Shown here piece by piece: positions 17,677-25,781 of a stretch of 64,000 nt of DNA. The notes below the pieces were generated by a model that was not told where the DNA came from, did not search any database, and saw nothing but the letters and a program-made list of their open reading frames with translations. Each line of letters opens with the position of its first letter. Within the stretch, counting starts at the first letter, position 1. Origin of the DNA: Streptomyces sp. CB02056 (lineage in GTDB: Bacteria; Actinomycetota; Actinomycetes; Streptomycetales; Streptomycetaceae); NCBI RefSeq assembly GCF_001905545.1, contig NZ_LIPD01000025.1, positions 25,308 to 89,307 on the forward strand. Direction: 5' to 3'. A program made the translations under genes and the position numbers.

Positions 17677-18435
17677 GGGAACATCGTACGTGTCCGGCAC
17701 ACCGCGTTCGCGAGGTGGGTGGGGCACCGCCGGGGGGTGGCCGGGAGATCGACGCTCAGAGACCAATGTTGACTCTGAGCAACCGTCCGGGCTACGTTCG
17801 GTTCAGCACGACAGCCGTTCTGGGTTTCACCCTCCGGGGGGACGGCATGTCGCAACGCGGCCCTACACGCGTTTCCCTCACTGTGCACTTGTCGTGCCGA
17901 ACCGCCGAGCACCCAGCTTCGTCGTCGCACACAGCACGAACACACAAGCCAACAGTTCCAAGTTTCACAAGCCAGATCCGCGGGGCCCCGGCCCGTCGCT
18001 CCCGTGGATCTGCTCGGGACGCCGCCGCGTGGGGGCGTGCGGGTCCCGAGCACCGGTGCCGTCATCCGAGTCGCTCTCGGCTTCGGCGCCAACCTCCCGG
18101 CGACTGCCGGCCCCATCTCGGGGCCGGGACCGGCCGACGCACCCCGGTGCGCAGGGGATGACTGGGAGGATGGCCTGGCAGTACTGCCGGGCCGCACAGC
18201 AGGCGCCGTGTCTGGCCGCGTGGGGGCGGTGGGCACGGCGTCTGCCCGTGCTCTTACTCTGAGCTGCGTTTGTCTAACAGTCAACAGAAATTCTGACGGG
18301 GCACGCTCAATGGATCATCAGTTGTGATGTTTCGGACCCGAAAGATCCTCTACGGAGCGGACCCCCGTCGACCGGGGGTCCGCTCCCGTGCTGCCGGGCG
18401 CCGACTCGGCGCCGACGGGCTCCGCGCGCCTCGGC
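17677..18435. other. 0.76-kb gene-poor region with a plus-strand promoter candidate
   Basis: No convincing protein gene is present on either strand although several frames stay open. A plus-strand promoter candidate TTGACT - 18 bp - TACGTT starts near 17769, followed by a GGGGGG/ATG pair at about 17838-17849 that opens only an atypical frame with many Ser, His and Arg residues. Base composition is less extreme than in the flanking genes. It may encode a non-coding RNA, a decayed gene or a divergent peptide. The right end carries a strong terminator (18354-18386). Confidence 0.5.
18354..18386 (-). terminator. terminator of the DUF397 gene
   Basis: Inverted repeat with 14-bp perfect arms (GGAGCGGACCCCCG) and a 5-nt loop, about 50 bp beyond the DUF397 stop on the minus strand. 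It would also stop plus-strand transcripts from the gene-poor region. Confidence 0.85.
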
Positions 18436-18699
18436 TCAGGTGAGGTCGAACTCGCCGTCCCGGGCGCCGAGCACGAAGGCCCGCCACTCGCCCGGCGTGA
18501 AGACCAGGACCGGCCCGTCCTCCTGGCGGCCGTCCCGCATCCCGATGTAGCCGTCCACGAAGGCGATCTGCACGTCGCCGACGCCCTGGCTGCTGCACAG
18601 CCACTCCGCCCCGGTGAAGTCCACCCTGGGCTTCCCGTTCGGCGCCAGATCCGGCTGCACCACGCTGACCTCCGTGTCCGTCCCGCTGTTGGATCCCAC
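18436..18699 (-). CDS. DUF397 protein
   Basis: An 87-residue protein with the DUF397 pattern: W near the start of the domain (AEWLCSSQG), a middle strand segment VQIAFVDGYIGMRDG, and the ending VLVFTPGEWRAFVLGARDGEFDL. DUF397 proteins are typically encoded beside an XRE-family regulator in actinomycetes and are thought to work with it, sometimes in a toxin-antitoxin-like arrangement. No XRE gene is adjacent here, so this copy is an orphan. A downstream hairpin terminates it. Confidence 0.9.
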   Translation of the reverse strand: MGSNSGTDTEVSVVQPDLAPNGKPRVDFTGAEWLCSSQGVGDVQIAFVDGYIGMRDGRQEDGPVLVFTPGEWRAFVLGARDGEFDLT

Positions 18700-19018
18700 T
18701 GACCGATCTCCTCCCGACGGCGTTCCTGGGCCAGCCTAGCCACACCGCCCGGCCCCGGTCAGCGGGTTGACGAGGACTCCTCCGGGCGGGGACGGGTGCG
18801 GCCGGAGGACCAGTCGAGGCGTGTCCCGACCGGCGGGGGCGGCGGGCAGCTGCCAGAGTGCTGCCAGGGCGCCGTACGACCGCTTCCCCGGCCCGGCCCA
18901 CGAGGTACCGGGGCCCGGGCCGCTCCGCCGCACCGCCCTGACCGACCGGGATGACCGGTTCGACCGAGCGCGCCTTGCCAGAACGATCCACCGACCGACC
19001 CGTTCGAGGGAGCAGCCG
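18700..19018. other. divergent promoter region of DUF397 and dhaM genes
   Basis: About 320 bp with no convincing gene. It must contain promoters in both directions; I see no clear hexamer pair or strong dyad. Confidence 0.5.
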
Positions 19019-19558
19019 ATGAGCCGCCGGGACGGCACCCGCGCCGACGTCATCCCCATCTCCGACGCCCCCTCGGCCCATCCCCCGGCACCCCGGACGC
19101 CCCCCTCACCCACCCAGCTGCCCCGGCCGACCCCCGCCCGGACCGCCACCCACGGGCGGGTCGGGATCGTCCTGGTCTCGCACAGCCAGGAACTGGCCAC
19201 CGCCGTACGCTCCCTCGCGCTCGCGTTGACCGGATCCGACTCCCCCGCGCCGGTCGCGGCGACCGGCGGCCACCCGTCGGACGGACCGGGCATCAGCGCC
19301 GTCCTGGTGGCCGCCGCGACCCGGCGGGTGGACCAGGGCCACGGCGTGGTGGTGCTCGCCGACCTCGGCGGGGCGGTCACCACCGTCCGCGCGCTGCTGG
19401 CCGACGCGGACGAGCACGGGCTGCCCTTCCCGGTCCGGTTCGCCAACGCCCCGTTCGTCGAGGGCGCGGTGGCCGCGACCGCCACCGCCACGGCGGGCGG
19501 GGACCTGGCCGCGGTGCTGGACGCGGCGGAGGAGGCCTACCGGCAGTACAAGGGCTGA
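19019..19558 (+). CDS. dhaM: DhaM-like PTS phosphocarrier (EIIA-Man fold), orphan
   Basis: DhaM passes phosphate from HPr to the ADP of DhaL in PTS-dependent dihydroxyacetone kinase. This 179-residue protein has a 45-residue Pro/Thr-rich extension, then the EIIA-Man-like domain with the phosphorylated His in VLVSHSQELA (His55) and the later motif VVVLADLGGAVTTVRAL. GGGAG precedes ATG 19019. dhaK and dhaL, normally upstream in the same operon, are missing here; the partner must be elsewhere or this copy serves another acceptor. It converges on a Nudix gene across a weak hairpin. Confidence 0.85.
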   Translation: MSRRDGTRADVIPISDAPSAHPPAPRTPPSPTQLPRPTPARTATHGRVGIVLVSHSQELATAVRSLALALTGSDSPAPVAATGGHPSDGPGISAVLVAAATRRVDQGHGVVVLADLGGAVTTVRALLADADEHGLPFPVRFANAPFVEGAVAATATATAGGDLAAVLDAAEEAYRQYKG

Positions 19559-19587
19559 CCGGCGCGGGCGGGTGGTTGAGGACCTGC

Positions 19588-19609
19588 GGCGGGCCGTGAT
19601 GGGCCCGCC
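19588..19609. terminator. short hairpin between convergent genes
   Basis: GGCGGGCC-GTGATG-GGCCCGCC lies between the dhaM stop and the Nudix gene stop; it could stop transcription in both directions. Confidence 0.5.
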
Positions 19610-19616
19610 CCCGGGC

Positions 19617-20105
19617 TCAGGGGCGCTCCTTGCCCTCCCAGGTGAAGACCGCCGGGCCCTCGCACTCCAGCGCGTGGCGCAGCCGCTCGTGCTCGCTCTC
19701 GATCATCGGCGGCAGCTCGTCCAGCCCGAACCAGCCGACGTCCAGCGACTCGTCGTCGTTCACCCGCGCCTCGCCGCCGACCGCGCGGCAGCGGAAGGTC
19801 AGCACCAGGTACTGCGTCACATCGCCGTTCGGGTAGGTGACCTGCGGCGAGACCGTGACCGAGGCGAGCAGCTCGGGCACGACCACCACCCCCGTCTCCT
19901 CCTCGCACTCGCGCACCACGCCGTCGGCGGGCTGCTCCCCGGGGTCGAGGATGCCGCCGACCGGCGCCCACCGGCCGTCGTCGGCCCGGCGGGCGAGCAG
20001 CACCCGGTCGCGGTCGTCCAGCACGACGGCGACGACGGCGCTCAGCCAGAGCGGGCGGGTTCCCACGATGGCGCGGAGCTCGGCGAGGAAGGGGGGAATG
20101 GCCAT
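19617..20105 (-). CDS. Nudix hydrolase
   Basis: A 162-residue single-domain Nudix enzyme. The Nudix box runs from Gly50 to about Val73 (GGILDPGEQ then RECEEETGV), fitting GX5EX7REUXEEXGU with all three metal-binding Glu residues. These enzymes hydrolyse nucleoside diphosphates linked to another moiety; the C-terminal VGWFGLDELPPMIE is common in NTP- or NDP-sugar-cleaving members, but the substrate is not determined. It starts 10 bp after the stop of the sugar-transferase gene, so the two are probably one operon. Confidence 0.92.
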   Translation of the reverse strand: MAIPPFLAELRAIVGTRPLWLSAVVAVVLDDRDRVLLARRADDGRWAPVGGILDPGEQPADGVVRECEEETGVVVVPELLASVTVSPQVTYPNGDVTQYLVLTFRCRAVGGEARVNDDESLDVGWFGLDELPPMIESEHERLRHALECEGPAVFTWEGKERP

Positions 20106-20115
20106 GGGCCGCAGC

Positions 20116-20667
20116 CTATCGGGGCGGCTCCGGACCGACCCGGTGCGCCCGGCCGGTGTCGGGCCGCAGCAGGGCGAGCACGGTGAGGCCGAGGATGCGC
20201 AGGTCGAGCCCGAACGAACGGTGCTCGACGTACCAGAGGTCGAGCTCCGCCCACTCGGGGCGGCTGAGCGGGCGGGGCGTCCGGCCGCGGCTCAGGGCCT
20301 GCAGCTGGGCCCAGCCGGTGAGGCCGGGCCGGACGGCGAGCCGGCCGCGCTCCCGGCGGGAGTAGTGCGCCGCCTGGTCCGGGCCGACCGGCAGGGGCCC
20401 GATCACCCCCATGTCGCCGCGCGCCACGTTCCACAGCCGCGGCAGCTCGTCCAGGCCGGACTGCCGCAGCAGGGCGGTGAGCCGGCCGTCCCCTCCGGTC
20501 CGGAAGCGCAGGAGCTGGAACTCGCGGCCGTGCCGGCCGGTCCGGATCTGCCGCTGGAGGACCGGGCCGCCGGTGCCGCAGCGGAGCAGGACGGCGATCA
20601 GCAGGGCCAGCGGCAGTGCGACGACCGCGGCCAGGGCGGCGACGGCGAGGTCGCCGGCGCGTCTCAT
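20116..20667 (-). CDS. bacterial sugar transferase (initiating glycosyl-1-P transferase)
   Basis: A 183-residue membrane-bound phosphoglycosyl transferase of the WcaJ/PglC type, which loads the first sugar-phosphate onto undecaprenyl phosphate in extracellular polysaccharide or glycan assembly. It has an N-terminal hydrophobic re-entrant helix (about 7-29), LLRFRT, then the catalytic core GLDELPRLWNVARGDMGVIG and VRPGLTGWAQ. It lacks the long N-terminal membrane domain of WcaJ and is near the minimal PglC length. A polysaccharide deacetylase is nearby, which supports a surface glycan role. Confidence 0.9.
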   Translation of the reverse strand: MRRAGDLAVAALAAVVALPLALLIAVLLRCGTGGPVLQRQIRTGRHGREFQLLRFRTGGDGRLTALLRQSGLDELPRLWNVARGDMGVIGPLPVGPDQAAHYSRRERGRLAVRPGLTGWAQLQALSRGRTPRPLSRPEWAELDLWYVEHRSFGLDLRILGLTVLALLRPDTGRAHRVGPEPPR

Positions 20668-20947
20668 GAGACGGCCGCGGCGCGATCCGGTCTACCGCTC
20701 ATCGCTCCACCTCCACGGCGCTTCGAGCCGGAAGAACGCCTTCACAGTAGAGGCGGGATGAAGCTGTCGTCCGGGAATGGTGAAAGAAGAGGGCCTGAGA
20801 TTGTCCGACTGGACGATATTCAGTCGGTCTGACCAATTTCGCTCGATCGGCCGTTTCGGAATTCCGAGAGCGATCGACGTTACGGGTGGGGGCAACGCCC
20901 GGACGGAACCCGCCGACCGTACGGCCGGTACGCCCGCCGGGGCTCCG

Positions 20948-21220
20948 TCAGAGCGCGGCGCGGCGCCGGTCGCGGAACACGCCGAAGGCGATCCGGCCGA
21001 GCAGCAGGACGCCCGCGGCCAGACAACCGGCCACCGCCATCGCCCAGGCCGGCCCGTCACTGTCCGGCACGAACACGGCCACGACGATGCCGAGCGCCAG
21101 GCAGGCCAGGCCCACCACCGTCAGCGGGACCTGGTGGGTGACCAGGGCTCCGCCGCTGCACGCGCGAGCCATCCGGGAGGCCCCGTGGAGGTGGAAGGGG
21201 TCACGGTCCGCATCTGCCAT
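20948..21220 (-). CDS. small two-helix membrane protein
   Basis: A 90-residue protein. After a 30-residue cytoplasmic head come two membrane helices (about 31-52 and 58-78) and a basic tail (FRDRRRAAL). No named family is recognised. ATG at 21220 is used because the longer frames upstream are Arg-rich shadow sequence. It lies between the sugar transferase and the divergent deacetylase; a role in the same envelope pathway is only suggested by position. Confidence 0.6.
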   Translation of the reverse strand: MADADRDPFHLHGASRMARACSGGALVTHQVPLTVVGLACLALGIVVAVFVPDSDGPAWAMAVAGCLAAGVLLLGRIAFGVFRDRRRAAL

Positions 21221-21591
21221 GAGCCCAAGGTACCCCGGGGCGGCGCGGGTGGCAGCCCGCAGGGAGTGAAGGTCCGGACACGCTGCGCAACCGGGGGATC
21301 CGGGCTGGTCAGCGGCACGCCGGGCCCGCCCCGAAGTGTGTCCGAGGCGTCCGGGCGTGCATTCCGGCTCCACAATCAGTCCACGAAAAATCCTCGTCCC
21401 CCCGGTACAACCATCCGTCCGGTGCAGCGGTCTCAATGGCATTGAGTGATCCAGGAGCCGTTCGAGGGACGGGTGTGAACCCCCCACCGAGAACAGGAAT
21501 ATCCAGGAGCGGAGCCGCCGCCCCTGGAGTCGGAGGCCGGGCTCCGTCCTCCGGCGGTACCGCCACGCCGCTCGGCGAACGAGGGGGAACC
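21221..21591. other. divergent promoter region, no gene seen
   Basis: About 370 bp between the small membrane protein and the deacetylase. It includes a relatively AT-rich stretch around 21370-21440 (CCACGAAAAATCC, CATTGAGTGATCC), likely promoter DNA for the deacetylase. No strong dyad or reading frame is seen. Confidence 0.5.
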
Positions 21592-22782
21592 GTGCCGCAG
21601 TCCCAGTCCAGTACATCGATCTCCATGGCCCGCGCCCGGCCGGCACCCCGCATGCGCGCGCTGCCCCTGACCGTCGGGTGGTCGGCGGACCGGCACGGCA
21701 CCGGCCGGCCCACCGACCGTCCGCACGGCGACCACCTGCACGGCGACCACCTTCGCGGCGATCAGCTCGGCGGCGATCTCCTGCACGGCGACCGTCGGCA
21801 CGAGGAGCACCGCCACGGCACGCACCTGGACGGCGGGGGCCGTCACCGGGCGGCCGTCGACACGGAACAGCAGGACGCTCGGGGCGAATGGCTGCGGTTC
21901 GCCCCCGTCCAGCCGCTGTTCCGGGCCCTGGCCGCCCAACGGCTCGCGGTGCTCGCGTACCACGGGGTGACCGACCACCGCTCGTTCGGCGCCCAGCTCG
22001 ACCGGCTCCAGCGGCTCGCCACGCCGGTCTCGCTCGAAGCGGTCCTCCAGGCCGTGACCGAACGGCGGCCACTGCCGCCCCGGAGCGTCCTGGTCACCTT
22101 CGACGACGCCGACCGGAGCGTCCTCACCCACGCCCTACCGGCCCTCGACACCCGGGGCATTCCGGCCACCGCGTTCGTCATCTCGGAGCTCATCGGCACC
22201 GAACGGCCGTTCTGGTGGCACGAGGCCGACTTCCTCGCCCGGCACGGGGGCCGGGCCCGCTCGCTCGACTGCGGCCACCCGTCCCAGCTGCTCCGGCGGC
22301 TCAAGGCCATGCCGGACCCGGACCGGCGGCGCAGTCTGCACGAACTGCGGGTCAGCGCCGACCGGCGGCCACCCCGCCAGGAGCAGCTGACCCCGGCCGA
22401 CCTGCTCGCCCTGCGGGACGGCGGCGTCGCGATCGGCAACCACACCCAGGGGCACCCGTGCCTCGGACGCTGCGACGACGACACCGTGCGCGCCGAGATC
22501 ACCGGCGCCCACGAGGCCCTCACCCGCTGGCTGGGCGAACCGCCGATCGCCTTCGCCTACCCGGACGGCGGCCACGACGTCCGCGCCGAAACCGTCCTAC
22601 AGGAGCTCGGCTACCGACTCGGCTTCCTCTCCGACCACCGCCTGGGCCCCCGCCTCCCCTCCCATCCCCTCCAGATCAGCCGCCTCCAGGTCGACTCCAC
22701 CACCAGCACCCGCCGCTTCGACACCATCCTCTCCGGCCTCGAACCCGCCTACCGCCGCTGGCGCCGCCAGGCCGTCGCCTAG
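21592..22782 (+). CDS. polysaccharide deacetylase with His/Asp-rich repeat segment
   Basis: A 396-residue NodB-type carbohydrate esterase that removes acetyl groups from an N-acetylated glycan. Motif 1 is TFDDAD, motif 2 NHTQGHP (HTxxHP metal ligands), motif 3 FAYPDGGHD. GTG 21592 follows GAGGGGG. Residues about 45-79 are seven five-residue repeats (HGDHL, HGDHL, RGDQL, GGDLL, HGDRR, HEEHR, HGTHL) encoded by a 15-bp tandem repeat at 21724-21828, an unusual insertion before the catalytic domain. No signal peptide is evident, so export is uncertain. It is followed directly by the palindrome array. Confidence 0.85.
   Translation: MPQSQSSTSISMARARPAPRMRALPLTVGWSADRHGTGRPTDRPHGDHLHGDHLRGDQLGGDLLHGDRRHEEHRHGTHLDGGGRHRAAVDTEQQDARGEWLRFAPVQPLFRALAAQRLAVLAYHGVTDHRSFGAQLDRLQRLATPVSLEAVLQAVTERRPLPPRSVLVTFDDADRSVLTHALPALDTRGIPATAFVISELIGTERPFWWHEADFLARHGGRARSLDCGHPSQLLRRLKAMPDPDRRRSLHELRVSADRRPPRQEQLTPADLLALRDGGVAIGNHTQGHPCLGRCDDDTVRAEITGAHEALTRWLGEPPIAFAYPDGGHDVRAETVLQELGYRLGFLSDHRLGPRLPSHPLQISRLQVDSTTSTRRFDTILSGLEPAYRRWRRQAVA
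21724..21828 (+). repeat. 15-bp tandem repeat inside the deacetylase gene
   Basis: Seven consecutive 15-bp units, the best two being CACGGCGACCACCTG and CACGGCGACCACCTT, the others diverged but in register. They keep the reading frame and encode His/Asp-rich pentads. Copy number could vary by slippage. Confidence 0.85.
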
Positions 22783-22800
22783 CAACGGGCGCCATCACGC

Positions 22801-23759
22801 CGCACAGGAAGTCGGCCGGGTCGACTTCCTGTGCGGCGCGCCCCCCGGCAGCCCATCCCCAAAGCAACCAATCACTCGAGCCAATCCCGCACCAAAAGTC
22901 GGCCGGGCCGACTTCTCACGCGCCCAGCCAAGTCATTTCGGGTGCCTGGAATGCCACCCCCGCCCCCGCAAAAAGTCGACTCCACGCACTCAACTTCCGG
23001 CACAAACCCACCCCAGAAGTCGGCCCGCCCGACTTCTGGCGCGCCCCAAGAGGCCACAGCAAGCGCACGCTCAACGAGCTGGGCGAGCCCGGCCGCCACA
23101 CAGGAAGTCGGCCCGCCCGACTTCTGGCTCGCCCCGCCACGTTCACACAGAAGCCGCAACGGCCGCTCGCCACGCGGAGAAGACGCGGCCGGACCAGGCG
23201 CGTCCACTGCGCGAGAAGTCGGCCTGGCCGACTTCTGGCGCGCGCAGGCGGGACCCGGGCTGGCAATCAACCGGCTCGGGAGCGCGGGCCGTATAGCTGC
23301 AGCATCCCAGCGCGGCACCGACGCTCGACCGGACCAACCTCCCGCACGCCGCCGGGAAGCCCGGAACGCTCGCTGCACGAAAAGTCGGGCCGGCCGACTT
23401 TCTGCGCGATTCGAAGCAGCGACTCCGCGAAAAGTCGGCCGGGCCGACTTCTCGCGCACCAGCAAGCCCAGGACCGGCAACCAACAGACTCCAGGAGCCG
23501 GGCTGCCCAGCCGTTGCATCCGGGCATGGCGCAGGAAGTCGACTGGGCCGACTTCCCATGCAAGCAGGCCGGGCATGGGCCCGCGTCCGGGGAGTCTATG
23601 CGCGTAGAGGCCAGGGCGATTGGCCGCTTGAGTCGGGGGTGGTGCCGCTCGAAGCGGTCGTTGCGCGAGAAGTCGGCTGGGTCGACTTCTGGTGCAACCG
23701 ACCAGAAGGGCTTCAGGGAGCGGGCTGCGTGGGAAGTCGGCCGGGCCGACTTCCCACGC
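22801..23759. repeat. array of ten palindromic hairpin elements
   Basis: Ten copies of a palindrome on the core GAAGTCGGCC-N-GGCCGACTTC occupy the gap between the deacetylase and racemase genes. They lie at 22801-22835, 22896-22914, 23013-23039, 23104-23124, 23214-23236, 23381-23401, 23426-23456, 23534-23556, 23668-23690 and 23727-23759, with a degenerate eleventh near 22970-22981. Centres are 50-166 bp apart. The best copy (last) has 16-bp perfect arms and a 1-nt loop. The full consensus arm is about GCGCGAGAAGTCGGCC. Flanks differ between copies but are wholly or partly complementary in most. Spacers after copies 5 and 7 resemble each other. Open frames cross the units in changing phase, so coding is unlikely. 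Confidence 0.93.
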
Positions 23760-23761
23760 GG

Positions 23762-24532
23762 TCAGCCGATGAGGGTGGCGAGGGCGTTGCCCTGGGGGTA
23801 GAGGGCGGCGGCCGGGGGGAGGTGGGCGGGGATGCCGGCGTGGAGGACGGTGAGGGTCCCTGTGCCGGTGCGGGTGGGGTCGGCGACGCGGCGGATGGCC
23901 TGGGCGGCGACGGCGTCGGCCGAGCCGTGCAGGGTGAGCCCCGGGGCGGCGGTCGGGGCGACGGCGGCGCGGATGCGGTCGTCGACGAGTTCGTAGTGGG
24001 TGCAGCCGAGCACGATGGCGTCGGTGCCGGCCGGCGTCCGGGCGGCGGCGTCGGCGATGGCGGCCGTGACGGCTTCGTCGTCGCCGTGCTCGACCGCGTC
24101 CGCGAGGCCCGGGCAGGCGACCTCGGTGATGTCCGCCGAACCGCCGAAGTCGCGGATCAGCCCGCGCTGGTACGCGCTGCCGGTGGTGGCCGGGGTGGCC
24201 CAGATGGCGACCCGGCCACCCCGCACGGCGGCGGGCTTGATCGCCGGGACGGTGCCGACCACCGGCAGCCCGGGCTCCAGCTCGGCCCGCAGGGTGGCGA
24301 GCGCGTGGACGGAGGCGGTGTTGCAGGCGATCACCAGCGCGTCGGGTTCGAGCGCGGCGGCGGCCCGGCAGCAGCCGAGGGCCAGTTCGGTGACCTCTTC
24401 CGGCGTACGGGGCCCCCACGGCATCGAGGCCGGGTTGGAAGAGAGCACCAGATCCACGTCCGGGCGCTGCTTCCGAAGGGCGGCGGCGGCGGCCAGCAGG
24501 CCGATTCCGGAGTCCATCAGTGCGATCTTCAC
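23762..24532 (-). CDS. glutamate/aspartate racemase family protein
   Basis: A 256-residue protein of the MurI/aspartate-glutamate racemase family, which interconverts L- and D-amino acids by a two-cysteine mechanism. The N-terminal MDSGIGLL carries the substrate Asp-Ser, the first catalytic Cys is Cys70 in ACNTAS, the second Cys177 in GCTHY; both are present, so it is probably active. Some positions differ from typical MurI (DSGIGLL rather than DSGVGGL), so it may be a paralogue with other specificity and not the cell's main D-Glu source. GTG 24532. The last palindrome of the array sits 2 bp beyond the stop and would act as its terminator. Confidence 0.85.
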   Translation of the reverse strand: MKIALMDSGIGLLAAAAALRKQRPDVDLVLSSNPASMPWGPRTPEEVTELALGCCRAAAALEPDALVIACNTASVHALATLRAELEPGLPVVGTVPAIKPAAVRGGRVAIWATPATTGSAYQRGLIRDFGGSADITEVACPGLADAVEHGDDEAVTAAIADAAARTPAGTDAIVLGCTHYELVDDRIRAAVAPTAAPGLTLHGSADAVAAQAIRRVADPTRTGTGTLTVLHAGIPAHLPPAAALYPQGNALATLIG

Positions 24533-24589
24533 GGCTCAAGACTTTAGTCGATCCGCCCGTCGGGCCCGGTTCTGCGGCAGACTGCCGGG

Positions 24590-25738
24590 GTGACCGTCCT
24601 GCTGTGGATCGCCGCGTTCTCCCTGCTGGTCTGGCTCTGGCTGGCGTGCTGCCACGGCTCGTTCTGGCGCACCGACGTTCGGTTGCCGCCGCGTCGCCCG
24701 CCGGTCCGCTGGCCGCAGGTGGCGGTCGTGGTGCCGGCCCGGGACGAGGCCTCGGTGGTCCCGGTGAGCCTGCCGACGCTGCTGGCGCAGAAGTACCCGG
24801 GGCGGGCCCGGGTGATCCTGGTGGACGACCACAGTTCGGACGACACCGGCGCGCTGGCGGCGGAGCTGCGGACGATCGACGGGCTGGAGCTCACCGTCAC
24901 CACCCCTCCCCCGCTGCCCCCGGGCTGGACCGGCAAGCTGTGGGCGCTGCGGCACGGCGTGGAGCTGGCCGGTCCGGACGCCGAGTACCTGCTGCTGACG
25001 GACGCCGACATCGCGCACGGCCCGGACTCGCTGGCCGAGCTGGTGGCCGCCGCCGAGAGCAACGGCCTGGACCTGGTGTCCCAGATGGCCCGGCTGCGGG
25101 TGGAGACCGGCTGGGAGCGGCTGATCGTGCCGGCCTTCGTGTACTTCTTCGCCCAGCTGTACCCGTTCCGCCGGAGCAACCGTCCGGGTGCCCGGACCGC
25201 GGCCGCGGCCGGCGGCTGTTCGTTGGTGCGGCGGGAGGCACTGGAGCGGGCAGGCGGGGTGGCGGCGATCCGCGGCGCGGTGATCGACGACGTGTCGCTG
25301 GCCCGGGCGGTGAAGTCGACCGGCGGCCGGACCTGGCTGGGTCTGGCCGACGACGTGGACAGCGTGCGTCCGTACCCGCGGCTGGAGCAGCTGTGGCGGA
25401 TGGTGTCGCGCAGCGCGTACGCCCAGCTCAGGCATTCGCCGGCGCTGCTGCTCGGGACGGTGCTGGGGCTGGCGCTGGTGTACCTGGTGCCGCCGGTGGC
25501 GACGGTGGCCGGGCTGGTGGCGGGCGCGCCGGCGGTGGCCGCGGCGGGTGGGGCGGCGTGGGCGCTGATGGCGGGCACGTACCTGCCGATGGTCCGGTAC
25601 TACGGGCAGCCGGCCGCGGCCGTGCTGCTGCTGCCGTTCACCGCGGGGCTGTACCTGCTGATGACGGTGGATTCGGCCGTACAGCACTGGCGCGGCCGGG
25701 GCTCGGCGTGGAAGGGGCGGACGTACTCCCGGGCCTGA
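24590..25738 (+). CDS. family 2 glycosyltransferase, HpnB-like
   Basis: A 382-residue membrane-associated GT2 enzyme. An N-terminal helix (about 3-20) anchors it; the GT-A domain has VVVPARDEA, VDDHSSDDT, and the DXD-like LLTDADIAHG; GAVIDDVSLARA is the acceptor-side acidic motif. Three C-terminal hydrophobic segments follow. Length and motif set match hopanoid-associated HpnB, but no hopanoid genes are in the window, so that name is provisional. GTG 24590. Only 57 bp separate it from the divergent racemase. A methyltransferase follows 43 bp downstream. Confidence 0.85.
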   Translation: MTVLLWIAAFSLLVWLWLACCHGSFWRTDVRLPPRRPPVRWPQVAVVVPARDEASVVPVSLPTLLAQKYPGRARVILVDDHSSDDTGALAAELRTIDGLELTVTTPPPLPPGWTGKLWALRHGVELAGPDAEYLLLTDADIAHGPDSLAELVAAAESNGLDLVSQMARLRVETGWERLIVPAFVYFFAQLYPFRRSNRPGARTAAAAGGCSLVRREALERAGGVAAIRGAVIDDVSLARAVKSTGGRTWLGLADDVDSVRPYPRLEQLWRMVSRSAYAQLRHSPALLLGTVLGLALVYLVPPVATVAGLVAGAPAVAAAGGAAWALMAGTYLPMVRYYGQPAAAVLLLPFTAGLYLLMTVDSAVQHWRGRGSAWKGRTYSRA

Positions 25739-25781
25739 GAAACCCGCTGCGCGCCGCACCGCCCCGATCCATACTGCTCGG

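Noticed and set aside
17715..18161. 148-codon ORF in the gene-poor stretch
   Set aside because: Residue composition (Ser, His, Arg-rich, no domains) is unlike a protein gene; recorded as an unexplained region instead.
22831..23607. Open reading frame of about 258 codons across the palindrome array (and long frames on the other strand)
   Set aside because: The palindromes fall in different phases and encode different residues at each unit (KSRPGRLL, EVGPPDFW, KSARPTSG), composition is aberrant, and the frame has no start signal. High GC keeps many frames open.
22801..23759. CRISPR array interpretation of the palindromes
   Set aside because: Spacings range from about 27 to 145 bp, the repeat is only 19-33 bp with variable flanks, and no cas genes are nearby.
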